This document shows positions 43,074-52,609 of a DNA stretch of 64,000 bases, piece after piece. Where the stretch lies: contig NZ_MJAJ01000005.1 of the NCBI RefSeq assembly GCF_001746365.1, positions 186,528 to 250,527 of the forward strand, written 5' to 3'. Position 1 is the stretch's first letter, and each line of letters starts with the position of its first letter. Origin of the DNA: Streptomyces sp. LUP30 (lineage in GTDB: Bacteria; Actinomycetota; Actinomycetes; Streptomycetales; Streptomycetaceae). The position numbers and the translations under genes were made by a program. The notes beneath the pieces were generated by a model. The model made no database searches. It was not told where the DNA came from and saw only the letters and a program-made list of their open reading frames with translations.

Positions 43074-45188
43074 TCAACCGTCCTCGTGGTGCAGCAGGAG
43101 GAGCGCGATGTCGTCGGTGCGCTGCCCGATCGCCTTGCTCTTCCTCAGCAGGTCGTCGATCAGCAGCTCGAGGTCGCGGTCGTCCGCCGCGCCGAGATGC
43201 CGCGCGAGGTCGGCGATGGAGTCGTCAAGGTCGACGCCCGGCGTCTCGACCAGGCCGTCGGTGTAGAAGGCGAGCATCATGCCCGGGGTGATCGGGAACT
43301 CCGTGACGGGGAAGACGGCGTCGGGGTCGATCCCGAGGAGGGGGCCCGGCACCAGGTCGACCGGTGCGGTGGCGCCGTCGGGGAGGCGGAGGAGGGGCGG
43401 CGGGTGACCGGCGCCGGCGAGGGTCGCGCGTCGGCGACCGAGGTCCAGGTGGGCGTAGAGGCAACTGGTGAACAGGTCGGGCGCGAGGTCGGTGAGCAGC
43501 CGGTTGGTCCTGGCCAGCACCTGGTCGGGTGACGCGCCCAGGGCAGCGTGGGCGTAGACACCGGTGCGGACCTGGCCCATCAGAGCGGCCGCGGCCACGT
43601 TGTGCCCCTGGACGTCGCCGATGACCGCGGCGGCGGCCGTGTCGCCGAGCCGGATCAGGTCGTAGAAGTCTCCGCCGATGTCCATGCCCCGGGTGGCGGG
43701 CACATAGCGGGCGGCGACCCGCAGACCGGCGACGCGGGGAAGGGTGCGCGGGAGCAGCGCCTGTTGCAGGCCGTGGGCGAGCTCCAGCTTGGTGTCGTAC
43801 AGGCTGGCCCGGTCCAGTGCCTGGGCGACGAGCCCGGCGAGGGAGGTCAGGACGGCGCGTTCCTCGGCCGGGAACGGGTGGGGCCGCTCGTAGGACAGGA
43901 CGCAGCAGCCCACGGGCCGGCCGGAGATGATCAGCGGCAGGAACGCCCAGGCCTGTTTGCCGCTGACCAGCGGCGCCTCGGGATAGATGCGCCGCATCTC
44001 CTCGGGGTCGGCGAAGAACGCGGGGATGCCGCTGCTGAGGGCGCGTCCGGCCGGTGTGAAGTCGGTGTCGAGAGGCAGCCCGTCGAGACGCTCGATGGTC
44101 TCCCGGGCGTAGCCGCGGTGACCGGTGATCCGCAGCCGGCCTGCGTCGGCCCTGGACAGCACCAGCCCCTGGGCGCCGAAGGCCGGCATGATCTGGTCGG
44201 CGACCAGGTCGATGACGTCCTGGACTCCGACGACCTCGGTCAGGGCGGCCGCCAGATGGGTGAGCTGGTAGAGCCGTCCGGCGCGGGCGGGCGCGACGGA
44301 GCGCGGGGAGTGGACGGCCTGCGCGGCGGCCGGGGGCTGCTCACCGCTGGGGAGGATACGGGCGCTGATGCCGCTGGCGTCGGGATAGAGGTGGATGTCG
44401 AGCCAGTGGCCGGGCGGGCGGCACGCGGTGAACGACACGGGCTCTCGGCTGATCACCGCCGCCCGGTAGCGGTCCTCGTAGGTCGGGTCGTCGAGCCAGC
44501 GCAGGGACTGCCACGGCAGGGTGCCCAGCAGCAGCCCGGCGTCGCAGCCCAGCAGTTCGCAGGCGCCGGAGCTGAGGTAGGTGAAGCGTCCTTCCAGGTC
44601 CAGGGCGCAGCTGCCGCCGGGCAGTCGCTCGGCGAAGTCGGCGGCGGCCATCGCCGGACTGCCCGACCGGCCGGTCCCGGCGGCGACGACGCGCGGTCCG
44701 TCACGGCCGTCCGGGCCCCGGCCTCGCGCGTCGGCGTCGTCCAGCAGCCGGGCGAGCCGACGGCAGCTGGAGGCGATGTTGCCCCGCTCCCGCGCGGTCA
44801 TGTACGGCGGACGGGTGGCGGGCCAGATCAGCAGCAACGAGCCGCGGCGACGGCTGCCGGAGACCGGCGCCGCGACCATCGCCAGCGGGAAGGGCAGCAC
44901 CATCGCGGTGCGCGGGTAGGAGCGGGCCATCTGTTCCTGGCTGGCCACCCACACCATCCGGTCCTCGCGGACCGCCACGGCCACCGGCGCCGGAGCGGCC
45001 ATCGGGACGCGCGTCCAGGGTGCGGCGAACTCGGCCGGCGCCCCGCAGAGCAGGTCCAGGCGCAGCAGTTGCTCGTCGGGCCCGAGGAGGAAGAGCGCGC
45101 CGATGGACGCGCCGGTGCGGCGCACCGTCTCCGCGAACTCGGCGTCCAGGTCACCGTCGACGGCGGCCGGATCGCCCGCGCTGGTCAC
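43074..45188 (-). CDS. GAF-PAS-GAF-PP2C phosphatase
   Basis: This 704-residue multidomain protein has an N-terminal GAF-like domain (about 15-150), a PAS domain (about 185-290; ADFAERLPGGSCALDLEGRF, LSSGACELLGCDAGLLL) and a second GAF (about 305-470; VGVQDVIDLVADQIMPAFGAQGLVL, GCCVLSYERPHPF). The C-terminal SpoIIE-type PP2C has GGDFYDLIRLGD, GDVQGHNVAAAALMGQ, GAGHPPPLL, FYTDGLVETPG and DDIALLLL. It is an RsbU-class phosphatase with a large sensor front. The GTG start has GGAGGTG upstream. It is a probable single gene. Signals sensed are unknown. Confidence 0.88.
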   Translation of the reverse strand: MTSAGDPAAVDGDLDAEFAETVRRTGASIGALFLLGPDEQLLRLDLLCGAPAEFAAPWTRVPMAAPAPVAVAVREDRMVWVASQEQMARSYPRTAMVLPFPLAMVAAPVSGSRRRGSLLLIWPATRPPYMTARERGNIASSCRRLARLLDDADARGRGPDGRDGPRVVAAGTGRSGSPAMAAADFAERLPGGSCALDLEGRFTYLSSGACELLGCDAGLLLGTLPWQSLRWLDDPTYEDRYRAAVISREPVSFTACRPPGHWLDIHLYPDASGISARILPSGEQPPAAAQAVHSPRSVAPARAGRLYQLTHLAAALTEVVGVQDVIDLVADQIMPAFGAQGLVLSRADAGRLRITGHRGYARETIERLDGLPLDTDFTPAGRALSSGIPAFFADPEEMRRIYPEAPLVSGKQAWAFLPLIISGRPVGCCVLSYERPHPFPAEERAVLTSLAGLVAQALDRASLYDTKLELAHGLQQALLPRTLPRVAGLRVAARYVPATRGMDIGGDFYDLIRLGDTAAAAVIGDVQGHNVAAAALMGQVRTGVYAHAALGASPDQVLARTNRLLTDLAPDLFTSCLYAHLDLGRRRATLAGAGHPPPLLRLPDGATAPVDLVPGPLLGIDPDAVFPVTEFPITPGMMLAFYTDGLVETPGVDLDDSIADLARHLGAADDRDLELLIDDLLRKSKAIGQRTDDIALLLLHHEDG

Positions 45189-45417
45189 GAGGCACCTCCA
45201 GCATCGGGAGGAAGGGGAAGAGGTCTCCGGACGGCCGGGGCCGGCCTTCCGCTCCCCTCGGGGCGCGGCGCACGCGCACCGGGCGTGACCGCCCTCGCCC
45301 CTATCAGGACGCTACGCCCGCGGCAGGAGGTCGGCACGCCGTCCGGTGCGGCCGTCCCACGCGGCACGGCGGCGCGACGGACGTCGTGCCGTGACCGCCT
45401 CGAGGGGAGTCGCCGGG

Positions 45418-46290
45418 TCACGGCAAGGGGGTGCCGCCGGTGGCGTTGAGGATCTCCGCCGTGATGAAACTCGCCCGGGGCGAGGCGAGGAAGACATAGG
45501 CGGGCGCCATCTCGGCCGGTTGGGCGGGACGCCCCATCGGGGACTGCTTGCCGAACTCGGACGTGTCCGGCATCGTCGCCGGGATCAGCGGCGTCCAGAC
45601 CGGGCCCGGGGCCACGGCGTTGACCCGGACGCCGTCCTCGGCCACCATCTGCGCGAGCCCCTGGGTGAACGTCACGATGGCCCCCTTGGTCATCGCGTAG
45701 TCCAGCAGGTGGGGGCTGGGCTTGTAGGCCTGCACCGACGTGGAGTTGATGATCGAGCCGCCGGCGGGGATGTGCGGCAGCGCCATCTTGCACAGCCAGA
45801 ACATGCCGTACAGGTTCGTGCGCACGACCCGGTCGAACTGATCCGTGGAGATGGCCCGGATGCCGTCCGGCTGCGACATCTGGTAGGCGGCGTTGTTGAC
45901 GAGGACGTCGATGCGGCCGAACTCCTCCACGGCCCGGTCCACCAGCGCGCGGCACTCGTCCTCCGAGCGGATGTCGCAGGACACGGCGACGGCCCTGCGG
46001 CCCGCGCCCTCGATCAGGGCCGCCGTCTCCTGCGCGTCCTTCTCCTCCTCGGGCAGATGGGTGAACAGCACGTCGGCGCCCTCCCGGGCGAACGCGAGCG
46101 CCACGGCGCGGCCGATGCCGGAGTCGCCGCCCGTCACGACCGTCCTGCGGTCGCGCAGGAGGCCGCTGCCCTCGTAGGACTCCTCGCCGTGGTCGGGCGG
46201 CGGGTCCATGGGACCGGTCCAGCCGGGATGTTCCTGTTCCTGGTCCGGGAAGTCGGGGCGGGGATGCTTGCGGGTGGGGTCCTGGGTCAC
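45418..46290 (-). CDS. SDR family oxidoreductase (YghA/glucose dehydrogenase-like)
   Basis: This 290-residue short-chain dehydrogenase has a charged N-terminal extension of about 45 residues, then the cofactor motif TGGDSGIGRAVALAFA, NNAAYQM, catalytic Ser in STSVQAYKPSP, Tyr-x3-Lys in YAMTKGAIV and VNAVAPGPVWTPL. This class (long SDRs with the N-terminal tail) is common in stress regulons and is often called general stress protein 39-like. The GTG start has GAGGAGG upstream. The 229-bp spacer to the PP2C gene shows no clear element. Confidence 0.87.
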   Translation of the reverse strand: MTQDPTRKHPRPDFPDQEQEHPGWTGPMDPPPDHGEESYEGSGLLRDRRTVVTGGDSGIGRAVALAFAREGADVLFTHLPEEEKDAQETAALIEGAGRRAVAVSCDIRSEDECRALVDRAVEEFGRIDVLVNNAAYQMSQPDGIRAISTDQFDRVVRTNLYGMFWLCKMALPHIPAGGSIINSTSVQAYKPSPHLLDYAMTKGAIVTFTQGLAQMVAEDGVRVNAVAPGPVWTPLIPATMPDTSEFGKQSPMGRPAQPAEMAPAYVFLASPRASFITAEILNATGGTPLP

Positions 46291-46421
46291 TGATGTTCCC
46301 TCCTCGGTCTTCTGGACGCGTCATGGGTGGGTGCGCGGAGGTCGGGCCGCCGCCTCGGGCGACCCACCGGACACCCCGTACGGGACGGCGCGGGCACGCC
46401 GTGCGCAGGCGGCGCCCGCGC

Positions 46422-47105
46422 TCAGGCGCGTTCGGCGCGGACGACGACCAGTTCCTCGTGGTCCTCGCCGCCGTCCAGCAGGCCCTGCTGGACGAGCCAC
46501 CGCATGCGTGCGCGCAGCACCGGGCCGTGGGGCACGGCGGCCCGGTCGGTGACCGTGGCGCTCAGCCCGGTGTCCGTCAGCCGCTCCAGGGTGGCCCGGG
46601 TGTCGCACAAGCTGGAGTGGACGAGCAGCAGAACGCCCCCGGGGTTCAGGACCGAGGGCGCCTCCGCGCAGATCCGGTCGATGAACGCGCGGCCGTCCCG
46701 GCCCGCGTCCCACGCGCGGGCGATACCGCGCCGCGGCAGCGTGGCGTCGGGCGACGGCACATAGGGCGGATTGCTCACGACCAGGTCGTACGAGCGCCCC
46801 GGCACGGCGGCTGTGAGGTCGCCGCGGCGAAAACGGACCCGCTGGCCGGCCAGCAGGGCGTTGATCCGTGCGGTCAGCACGGCGAGCCGCGAGATGTCGA
46901 CCGCCGTCACCCGGGCACCCAGCCGCGCGGCCTGCACGGCGAGGGCCCCCGAGCCCGTTCCCAGGTCCAGTACCTCGGTGGACGTGCCGATGTCCTCGCG
47001 GGACAGGGCGCGGGTCAGCAGCCTGGTGTCCCACTGGGGTGCGTACACGCCCGGCGGGGTGAACGCCGGAAGCCCGCGCTGGGGCGCCCATGCATCCGCC
47101 GTCAT
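46422..47105 (-). CDS. HemK/PrmC-like N5-glutamine methyltransferase family protein
   Basis: This 227-residue class I methyltransferase has SAM-binding VLDLGTGSGALAVQAA, an acidic residue in TAVDISRLAVLTA and the diagnostic NPPY of glutamine/amide methyltransferases (SNPPYVPSPD). It lacks the N-terminal domain of PrmC and may act on a different protein or small molecule. The ATG at 47105 follows GGAG by 7 nt; an in-frame upstream start is present but less likely. It lies on the minus strand near the molybdopterin oxidoreductase but is not obviously linked. Confidence 0.82.
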   Translation of the reverse strand: MTADAWAPQRGLPAFTPPGVYAPQWDTRLLTRALSREDIGTSTEVLDLGTGSGALAVQAARLGARVTAVDISRLAVLTARINALLAGQRVRFRRGDLTAAVPGRSYDLVVSNPPYVPSPDATLPRRGIARAWDAGRDGRAFIDRICAEAPSVLNPGGVLLLVHSSLCDTRATLERLTDTGLSATVTDRAAVPHGPVLRARMRWLVQQGLLDGGEDHEELVVVRAERA

Positions 47106-47238
47106 CGCATTCTCCGTTCGGCAGGGCGCCCCCATGACGGGGCGCGGCTTTCCGCCACACTGGGTGCCCCTTCACGGGCGCTCCACACACGCCCCTCGTG
47201 TCCCACCGGGCGGCGGGGCGGTGTGCTGGTCGGCGCCT

Positions 47239-47730
47239 TCAAAGGCTCGTCAGGATCTGCGGGGCGAGATTCTTGATCATGGTGTTGGTCCAGCGCATCT
47301 GACGCAGGGTCCCGGGGTGGCAGTGCGACACGAGGGACAGCAGACGCTCGTCCCGGCCGGCCTGCGCGGCCTGGGCGAGCATCTCCCAGTGCAGGGAGTT
47401 CTCCGCGGCGCTCAGGTGCAGCTCCCGCAGGTCACGCAGGAGCAGCAGGCCCGGCTCGGGCCGGTGGGCCATCACCTCGGCGGTCTTCTCCCGCAGAGCG
47501 GACAGGACGCCGGCCGTATGCGCGCCGGACGAGCCGCCGAGGTGGACGCCCCGGGCGTCGGCGGCCTCCGCCAGGTGCGAGACATGGTCGCGCGACCATG
47601 CCGCGAGGTCGGTGGCCACGTGGTGGATCTCGTGCTCGGTGCGGTGCCGTTCGGCCACCGCGGTCAACTGCCCGGCGAGATGCCTCTCGCCGTGGTGCAG
47701 GGCGCGCAGGGTGAGGTTGACGCCGTTCAC
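47239..47730 (-). CDS. Small His-rich helical partner of the molybdopterin oxidoreductase
   Basis: This 163-residue all-helical protein is rich in histidine (ALHHGERHL, EHEIHHVATDLAAWSRDHVSHL), with a second helical part (LLLLRDLRELHLSAAENSLHWEMLAQAAQAG). The GTG at 47730 overlaps the stop of the large oxidoreductase by 3 nt (GTGA), so it is the operon's second gene. The multiple His on helix faces suggest a four-helix bundle that could bind a metal, as in hemerythrin-like proteins, but no exact family is recognised. It may be a chaperone or electron-transfer partner of the molybdoenzyme. Confidence 0.6.
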   Translation of the reverse strand: MNGVNLTLRALHHGERHLAGQLTAVAERHRTEHEIHHVATDLAAWSRDHVSHLAEAADARGVHLGGSSGAHTAGVLSALREKTAEVMAHRPEPGLLLLRDLRELHLSAAENSLHWEMLAQAAQAGRDERLLSLVSHCHPGTLRQMRWTNTMIKNLAPQILTSL

Positions 47731-50231
47731 CGGATGTCCCTCCCGCCGGTGTCGTGGGACGCGGCCGACGTCTCCGTGACGAGGGCGGCGGAGCCCCCGG
47801 CGGTGGGCGGCGCGGCATCGGCGCGGGAGGGCGTCGACGCCGTGGTCGTCGGAGCGGGCGCGCGGTGTCCGTCCGCGCGTTCCACCAGGCGCAACGAGGC
47901 CGCTGCGGTCTTGAACAGCGGCTGTTTGGAGGCCGGGTCCCAGTCCGTGACGGTCGTCTCGTTCGCCGCGCGTCCCACTGTGCCGGCCCGCGGCCCGTAG
48001 CCGACCGCGGTGTCCCAGTATCCGTAGTGGAAGGGCACGAAGAGCAGGCCCGGCCGGATGTCGGTCACGCGCAGGCGGCCGCGCAGGGCGCCGCGGGGCG
48101 TGCCGACCTCGACCAGATCGCCCTCGTCGAGTCCGAGGTCGGCCGCGTCGGAGACGGACGCCTCCACCCACACGTCGGGGGCGGCCGCGTTCAGCTGGGG
48201 TGCTCGCCCGGTCTTCGTCCGCGTGTGGAAGTGGTACAGGGTGCGCCCGGTGGTCAGCTGGAAGGGGCGGTCCACGTCGGGCGTCTCGTGCGGGGGCAGA
48301 TAGGCGGCTGCTCTGATCACGGCCTTGCCGTCCGGGTTGAGGGAGCGGTACTCGACGGGCTCGTCCGGGGCGCCGGTCTCCAGATCCTTGCCGTAGCTCT
48401 CGCAGACGTCCGGATGCGCCCAGCTGATGCCGTCGGTGTAGAGGCGTTCCGTACCGTCGGGAGCCTGCTCGTGGCACGGCCACTGCACGCCGCTCGCGTC
48501 GCGCAGTCCGGCGTAGGTGATGCCGGTGTAGTCGCACGGCCGGCCGGCGCTGCAGCGTTTCCACGCCTCGAAGGCCGATTCCGGGTCGTGCCAGGTGATC
48601 AGCGGGCCGCCGTCCTTGTCCCGGAAGTCCATGCGGGCGGCGTAGTCCAGAAAGACGTCGAGGTCCGGCCGGGCCTCGCCGGGCGGTTCGATCGCTTTGC
48701 CGGACAGGTGAACGGTGCGGTCGGCGTTGGTCGAGGTGCCGGTCTTCTCACCCCACGTCGCCGCGGGCAGCACCACGTCGGCGAGCTGGGCGGTCTCGGT
48801 GCGGAACAGGTCCTGCACGACGACGAACAGACGCTCCTGCCGCAGGATCGAGCGCACGCGCGACAGCTCGGGCAGCGACACCGCCGGGTTGGTGCCGCTG
48901 ATCCAGAGCATGCGGATCGAGCCCTGCTCGGCGTAGCGGAAGATCTGCATCGCGTGCGTGGGCGGGGCGTAGTGCGGGATGGTCTCGGGCTCCACGTTCC
49001 ACACCTTCGCCAGGTCGGCCACGTGAGCGTCGTTCTGCCAGTTGCGGAATCCGGGCAGGTCGCCGTCGGCGCCGCACTCGCGGGTGTTCTGGGCGGTGGG
49101 CTGCCCGTTCATCTGCAGCACCCCGGCGCCAGGCCGCCCGAGCATGCCGCGGATCAGGTGCAGGTTGTTGATCTGCACGGCGGCCGCGGTGGCCTGGTGG
49201 GACTGGTAGACGCCCTGCAGGACCGTGGACAGCAACAGGTCGGCTTCGCCGAGGACTTCGGCCGCCGCACCGATCGACGCGGCGGAGACGTCGCAGATGC
49301 CCGCCGCCCACTGCGGAGTGCACTCCCGCACCCGGGACGCCAGCTCCTCGAAGCCGACGGTGTGCGCGGCGATGTAGTCGTGGTCGACCCGGTCGGTGCG
49401 GATGATCTCGTGCAGGAGGGCGTTCAGCAGGGCCACGTTGGTGCCGGCGCGCGGGGCGAGGTGCACGGTCGCCCGCCGGGCCACCTGGGTGCGGCGCGGG
49501 TCGACGCACACCAGACGGGGCGGGTCGCCGCCTTCCAGACGGTCTAGCAGTCGCATCCACTGCACGGGCTGTGTCTCGGCGATGTTGTGCCCGAACAGCG
49601 CGACCACGTCCGCGTGGTCGAAGTCGTCGTAGCAGCCCGGCTGGCCGTCGCAGCCGAAGGACTGCTTCAGGGCCTCGGCGGCGGTGGCGGTGCACAGACG
49701 GGTGTTGCCGTCCAGGTGGTTGGTCCCGATGCCGGCCCGGGCCAGCACCGCCAGCGTGTAGTACTCCTCCAGATAAAGCTGTCCGGAGGTGTAGAAGCCG
49801 ATCGACCCGGGTCCGCGTTCCTCCAGCAGCTCCCGCGAGCGGGTCACGATCCGGTCCATCGCGGTGTCCCAGTCGCACTCGACCAGACGCCCGCCCTCGC
49901 GGATCAGCGGCCTGGTCAGCCGGTCCTCCGACGCGTTCGCCTGCCAGCCGAAGAGGTCCTTGGGGCCCAGCCGGCCTCGGTTGACGCGGTCGTCCGCCCG
50001 GCCGCGCACACCGACCATGCGGCCGTCCACGACGGCGACGTCCATGGCGTCCCCGTCGGAGTGCAGGATCGAGGCGGCCTGCACCCACCGCTGCACCTGG
50101 TCCGGTGCGACGCCGTCGTCCAGCCGGGCGTCCACACGCGTGGGCCAGGACCGGTGCCGGTCGTAGGGGGTGCGTCCGCCCCACGGGTTCGCGATCCGGT
50201 CGACAGAAGCCTTCATGCCAGCCTCGTCCAT
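47727..50231 (-). CDS. Molybdopterin oxidoreductase lacking the N-terminal iron-sulfur cysteines
   Basis: This 834-residue bis-MGD enzyme of the DMSO-reductase superfamily has a FGYxG-like start region VNRGRLGPKDLFGWQA, IGFYTSGQLYLEEYY, NTRLCTATAAEALKQSFG (likely Cys Mo-ligand area) and a C-terminal molybdopterin-binding beta domain (FQLTTGRTLYHFHTRTKTG, HYGYWD). The 4Fe-4S motif CxxCxxxC, usual before VNRGRLCPKG, is replaced: the Cys of RLCPKG is Gly here (RLGPKD) and WVQAASILHSDGDA has no Cys. Electron exit must then differ from nitrate-reductase relatives. ATG at 50231 with AGGAGG upstream; a second start follows five codons later. Substrate unknown. Confidence 0.82.
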   Translation of the reverse strand: MDEAGMKASVDRIANPWGGRTPYDRHRSWPTRVDARLDDGVAPDQVQRWVQAASILHSDGDAMDVAVVDGRMVGVRGRADDRVNRGRLGPKDLFGWQANASEDRLTRPLIREGGRLVECDWDTAMDRIVTRSRELLEERGPGSIGFYTSGQLYLEEYYTLAVLARAGIGTNHLDGNTRLCTATAAEALKQSFGCDGQPGCYDDFDHADVVALFGHNIAETQPVQWMRLLDRLEGGDPPRLVCVDPRRTQVARRATVHLAPRAGTNVALLNALLHEIIRTDRVDHDYIAAHTVGFEELASRVRECTPQWAAGICDVSAASIGAAAEVLGEADLLLSTVLQGVYQSHQATAAAVQINNLHLIRGMLGRPGAGVLQMNGQPTAQNTRECGADGDLPGFRNWQNDAHVADLAKVWNVEPETIPHYAPPTHAMQIFRYAEQGSIRMLWISGTNPAVSLPELSRVRSILRQERLFVVVQDLFRTETAQLADVVLPAATWGEKTGTSTNADRTVHLSGKAIEPPGEARPDLDVFLDYAARMDFRDKDGGPLITWHDPESAFEAWKRCSAGRPCDYTGITYAGLRDASGVQWPCHEQAPDGTERLYTDGISWAHPDVCESYGKDLETGAPDEPVEYRSLNPDGKAVIRAAAYLPPHETPDVDRPFQLTTGRTLYHFHTRTKTGRAPQLNAAAPDVWVEASVSDAADLGLDEGDLVEVGTPRGALRGRLRVTDIRPGLLFVPFHYGYWDTAVGYGPRAGTVGRAANETTVTDWDPASKQPLFKTAAASLRLVERADGHRAPAPTTTASTPSRADAAPPTAGGSAALVTETSAASHDTGGRDIR

Positions 50232-50243
50232 GCCAGCCTCCTG
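50216..50243 (-). repeat. Duplicated start region of the molybdopterin oxidoreductase
   Basis: On the minus strand GAGGCTGGCATG occurs twice, giving in-frame ATGs at 50231 and 50218, 5 codons apart, each with its own GAGG ribosome site. The coding effect is a MDEAGMKA start. It looks like a 15-nt tandem duplication of the initiation region. Confidence 0.6.
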
Positions 50244-50281
50244 GTGCCGCCGACGACGCCCGGCGCGTCGACTGTCACCCG

Positions 50282-50306
50282 GTACCCCTGCGACCCATCA
50301 CGTAAC
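50282..50306 (-). promoter_or_regulatory. Weak SigB-like promoter candidate for the molybdopterin oxidoreductase
   Basis: On the minus strand GTTA (50303-50306), a 15-nt spacer and GGGTAC (50282-50287) come 50 nt upstream of the ATG at 50231. The -35 is GTTA rather than the GNNT consensus, so the match is partial. Confidence 0.3.
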
Positions 50307-50491
50307 GCCGCCGCCGACGGCGCGGGAGAACCCGTACTCGGCACGACCGCGACGATCCTCCCGGACCCGTACGGCCCCCGTGGACGCGAGATCGGCGTCA
50401 CGCTTCTCCCACGGATCCACGATCGGAATCCTTACTTCCGGATATGGTGTTTTCGTGTGCAATCCTGCCCGCCCCCTGGGGAGGTCAAGCG

Positions 50492-52543
50492 ATGGGCGCT
50501 CCTCACCGGGCGGACCGGGCCGCAGAACAGCCCTCGGGCGCCGTCGGGTACGCCGGTGTGCTGCGCGAGCTGCTTCCGATCGCGCTGTGGCGGGAGGACG
50601 GGCACGGACGCATCGTGGAGTGGTCGCTGGCCGCCCAGGATCTGCTCGGTTTCCGGCCGCAGGACGTGCTCGGCCGGCCGGCCTCCGCCCTGCTGGTCCC
50701 CGAGGGCAACCATGAGCTGGCCGATCAGCTCACCCATCGCGTCCAGGGCGGGGAAACGCTCGTCGGCACGCTGTCGGTGCGCCACCGCGACGGCCATCCG
50801 GTCACCATGGAGACCTGGATCGTGCCGGCCGCCGACGCCCAGGGCCGCCCCGGCGCCCTGCTGATCGCCGTGGAGACCTCCCAGGTCCTGCGCATGCGTG
50901 ACTCCCTGGCGGCCCTGGAGAGCCTCTTCAGCCAGTCCCCCATCGGCCTGGCCACCCTCGGCGCCGATCTGCGCTTCCTGCGGGTCAACGACGCGCTCGC
51001 CCGGATGAACGGCGTCTCCGCCGCCGAGCACCTCGGCAGGCGGCTCACGGAGGTCGTGCCCGGCGTCAACGCCGTGGCGCTCGAGAAGACGATGCAGGAG
51101 GTGCTGGACGGGGGCCGGGCCGTCGTCGACGTCCGCCGCACCGGCCGGACCCCGGCGGACCCCGGTCGGGAGCGGACCTGGTCGTGCTCCTACGCCCCGC
51201 TGGTGGACGGCAGCGGCCGGACCCTGGGCCTGATCGCCTCCCTCATCGACATCACGGAGAGCCAGCAGGCCGAACACGACGTCGAGCGCGCCCGGCGCCG
51301 TTTCGCGCTGCTGGCGGAGGCCGGCACCCGGGTCGGCACCACCCTGGACCTGCGCCAGACCTCCGAGGAGATCGTGCGGATGCTGGTGCCCCAGCTCGCC
51401 GACTCCGCCGACGTGCAGCTCCTCGAAGACGCCATGAGCCCCGACGAGTCCACCGCCGCCACGCGCGGGGTGATCCGCCGGATGGCCGCCCTCTTCCCCG
51501 ACCCGGCCGCCCCGACGGCGAGGCTGCTCCCCGGCATGACCTCCCGGCTCGAGCGCGGTTCGCTCTACGAACGGGTCATCGCGGCAGGCCGCCCCACCAA
51601 CCTGTACCGGTCCGACGTGTCGGCGCTGATCCCCGACCCGCGCGCCGACGAGCTGCGCGCCTACCTCATGAGCCTCGGCTCCGCGCGGCTGGTCCCGCTG
51701 GTCGCCCGGGGCAAGGCGCTCGGCGCGGTCGTGGTGACACGCCTCCGCAGCCGTGAGCCCTTCGACGAGCAGGACTGCGTGCTGATCGACGAACTGGCCG
51801 CGCGCGCCGCCCTCAACATCGACAACGCGCTGATGTACACCCGGCAGCGCGCGGCGGCCCTCACCCTGCAGCGCAATCTGACCAACAGCGCGCTGCCCGC
51901 CGTCCCCGGCCTGGAGCTGACGGGGCGCTACCTGCCCGCCAGTGAACACGACGTCGGCGGCGACTGGTTCGACGTCATCGCACTGCCCGAGGAGCGCACC
52001 GGACTCGTCATCGGAGACGTCATGGGGCACGGCATCCACGCCGCGGCGATCATGGGCCAGCTGCGTGCCGCCGTGCGCACCCTCGCCCGGCTGGGGATCG
52101 ACCCCGCCGACATGCTCCGCTCGCTGGACGCCCTGGTCGCCGACATGGGCGACGACCAGCTGGCGACCTGCGTCTACGCCGTCCACGATCCCGCCTCCGG
52201 CGGGTGCCTCGTCGCCAGGGCCGGTCATCCCCCGCCCGCCGTGCTGTCGCCCGGCGGGTCGGTCACCTTCCTCGACGGCTCGCCGGGAACTCCGCTGGGA
52301 ACCGGCGGACGGCAGTTCGGGACCGAGGAGGTCCCGCTGTCGCCGGGCGGCCTGCTCGTCCTGTACACCGACGGGCTGATCGAGACCCGGGGCAGAGACC
52401 TCGACCAGGGGCTCGACCGCCTCGCCCGGGCCCTGCGCCGTCCCGGCCGGTCACTGACGGCGCTCTGCGACGACGTCCTCGCGCAGATGCTGCCATATCC
52501 GGGCCAGGACGACGTCGCCGTGCTGATGGCCCGTCCGCAGTGA
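50492..52543 (+). CDS. PAS-PAS-GAF-PP2C phosphatase
   Basis: This 683-residue protein has two PAS domains (about 20-130 LWREDGHGRIVEWSLAAQDLL; 145-260 SPIGLATLGADLRFLRVNDAL), a GAF domain (about 280-440, QTSEEIVRMLVPQLADSADVQLL) and a SpoIIE-type PP2C domain (GGDWFDVIALPE, GDVMGHGIHAAAIM, RAGHPPPAVL, LYTDGLIETRG, DDVAVLMA). It is of the RsbU class with a redox- or small-molecule-sensing front. The ATG at 50492 has GGGGAGG 7 nt upstream. It is transcribed divergently from the molybdopterin oxidoreductase and followed by the PRC-barrel gene. Confidence 0.88.
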   Translation: MGAPHRADRAAEQPSGAVGYAGVLRELLPIALWREDGHGRIVEWSLAAQDLLGFRPQDVLGRPASALLVPEGNHELADQLTHRVQGGETLVGTLSVRHRDGHPVTMETWIVPAADAQGRPGALLIAVETSQVLRMRDSLAALESLFSQSPIGLATLGADLRFLRVNDALARMNGVSAAEHLGRRLTEVVPGVNAVALEKTMQEVLDGGRAVVDVRRTGRTPADPGRERTWSCSYAPLVDGSGRTLGLIASLIDITESQQAEHDVERARRRFALLAEAGTRVGTTLDLRQTSEEIVRMLVPQLADSADVQLLEDAMSPDESTAATRGVIRRMAALFPDPAAPTARLLPGMTSRLERGSLYERVIAAGRPTNLYRSDVSALIPDPRADELRAYLMSLGSARLVPLVARGKALGAVVVTRLRSREPFDEQDCVLIDELAARAALNIDNALMYTRQRAAALTLQRNLTNSALPAVPGLELTGRYLPASEHDVGGDWFDVIALPEERTGLVIGDVMGHGIHAAAIMGQLRAAVRTLARLGIDPADMLRSLDALVADMGDDQLATCVYAVHDPASGGCLVARAGHPPPAVLSPGGSVTFLDGSPGTPLGTGGRQFGTEEVPLSPGGLLVLYTDGLIETRGRDLDQGLDRLARALRRPGRSLTALCDDVLAQMLPYPGQDDVAVLMARPQ

Positions 52544-52609
52544 CCCCTGCCGCCGCCTGCCGGTGACGTCCGCGCTGTCCGCCACGGGCCGCACGACAGC
52601 CGCGCACCG

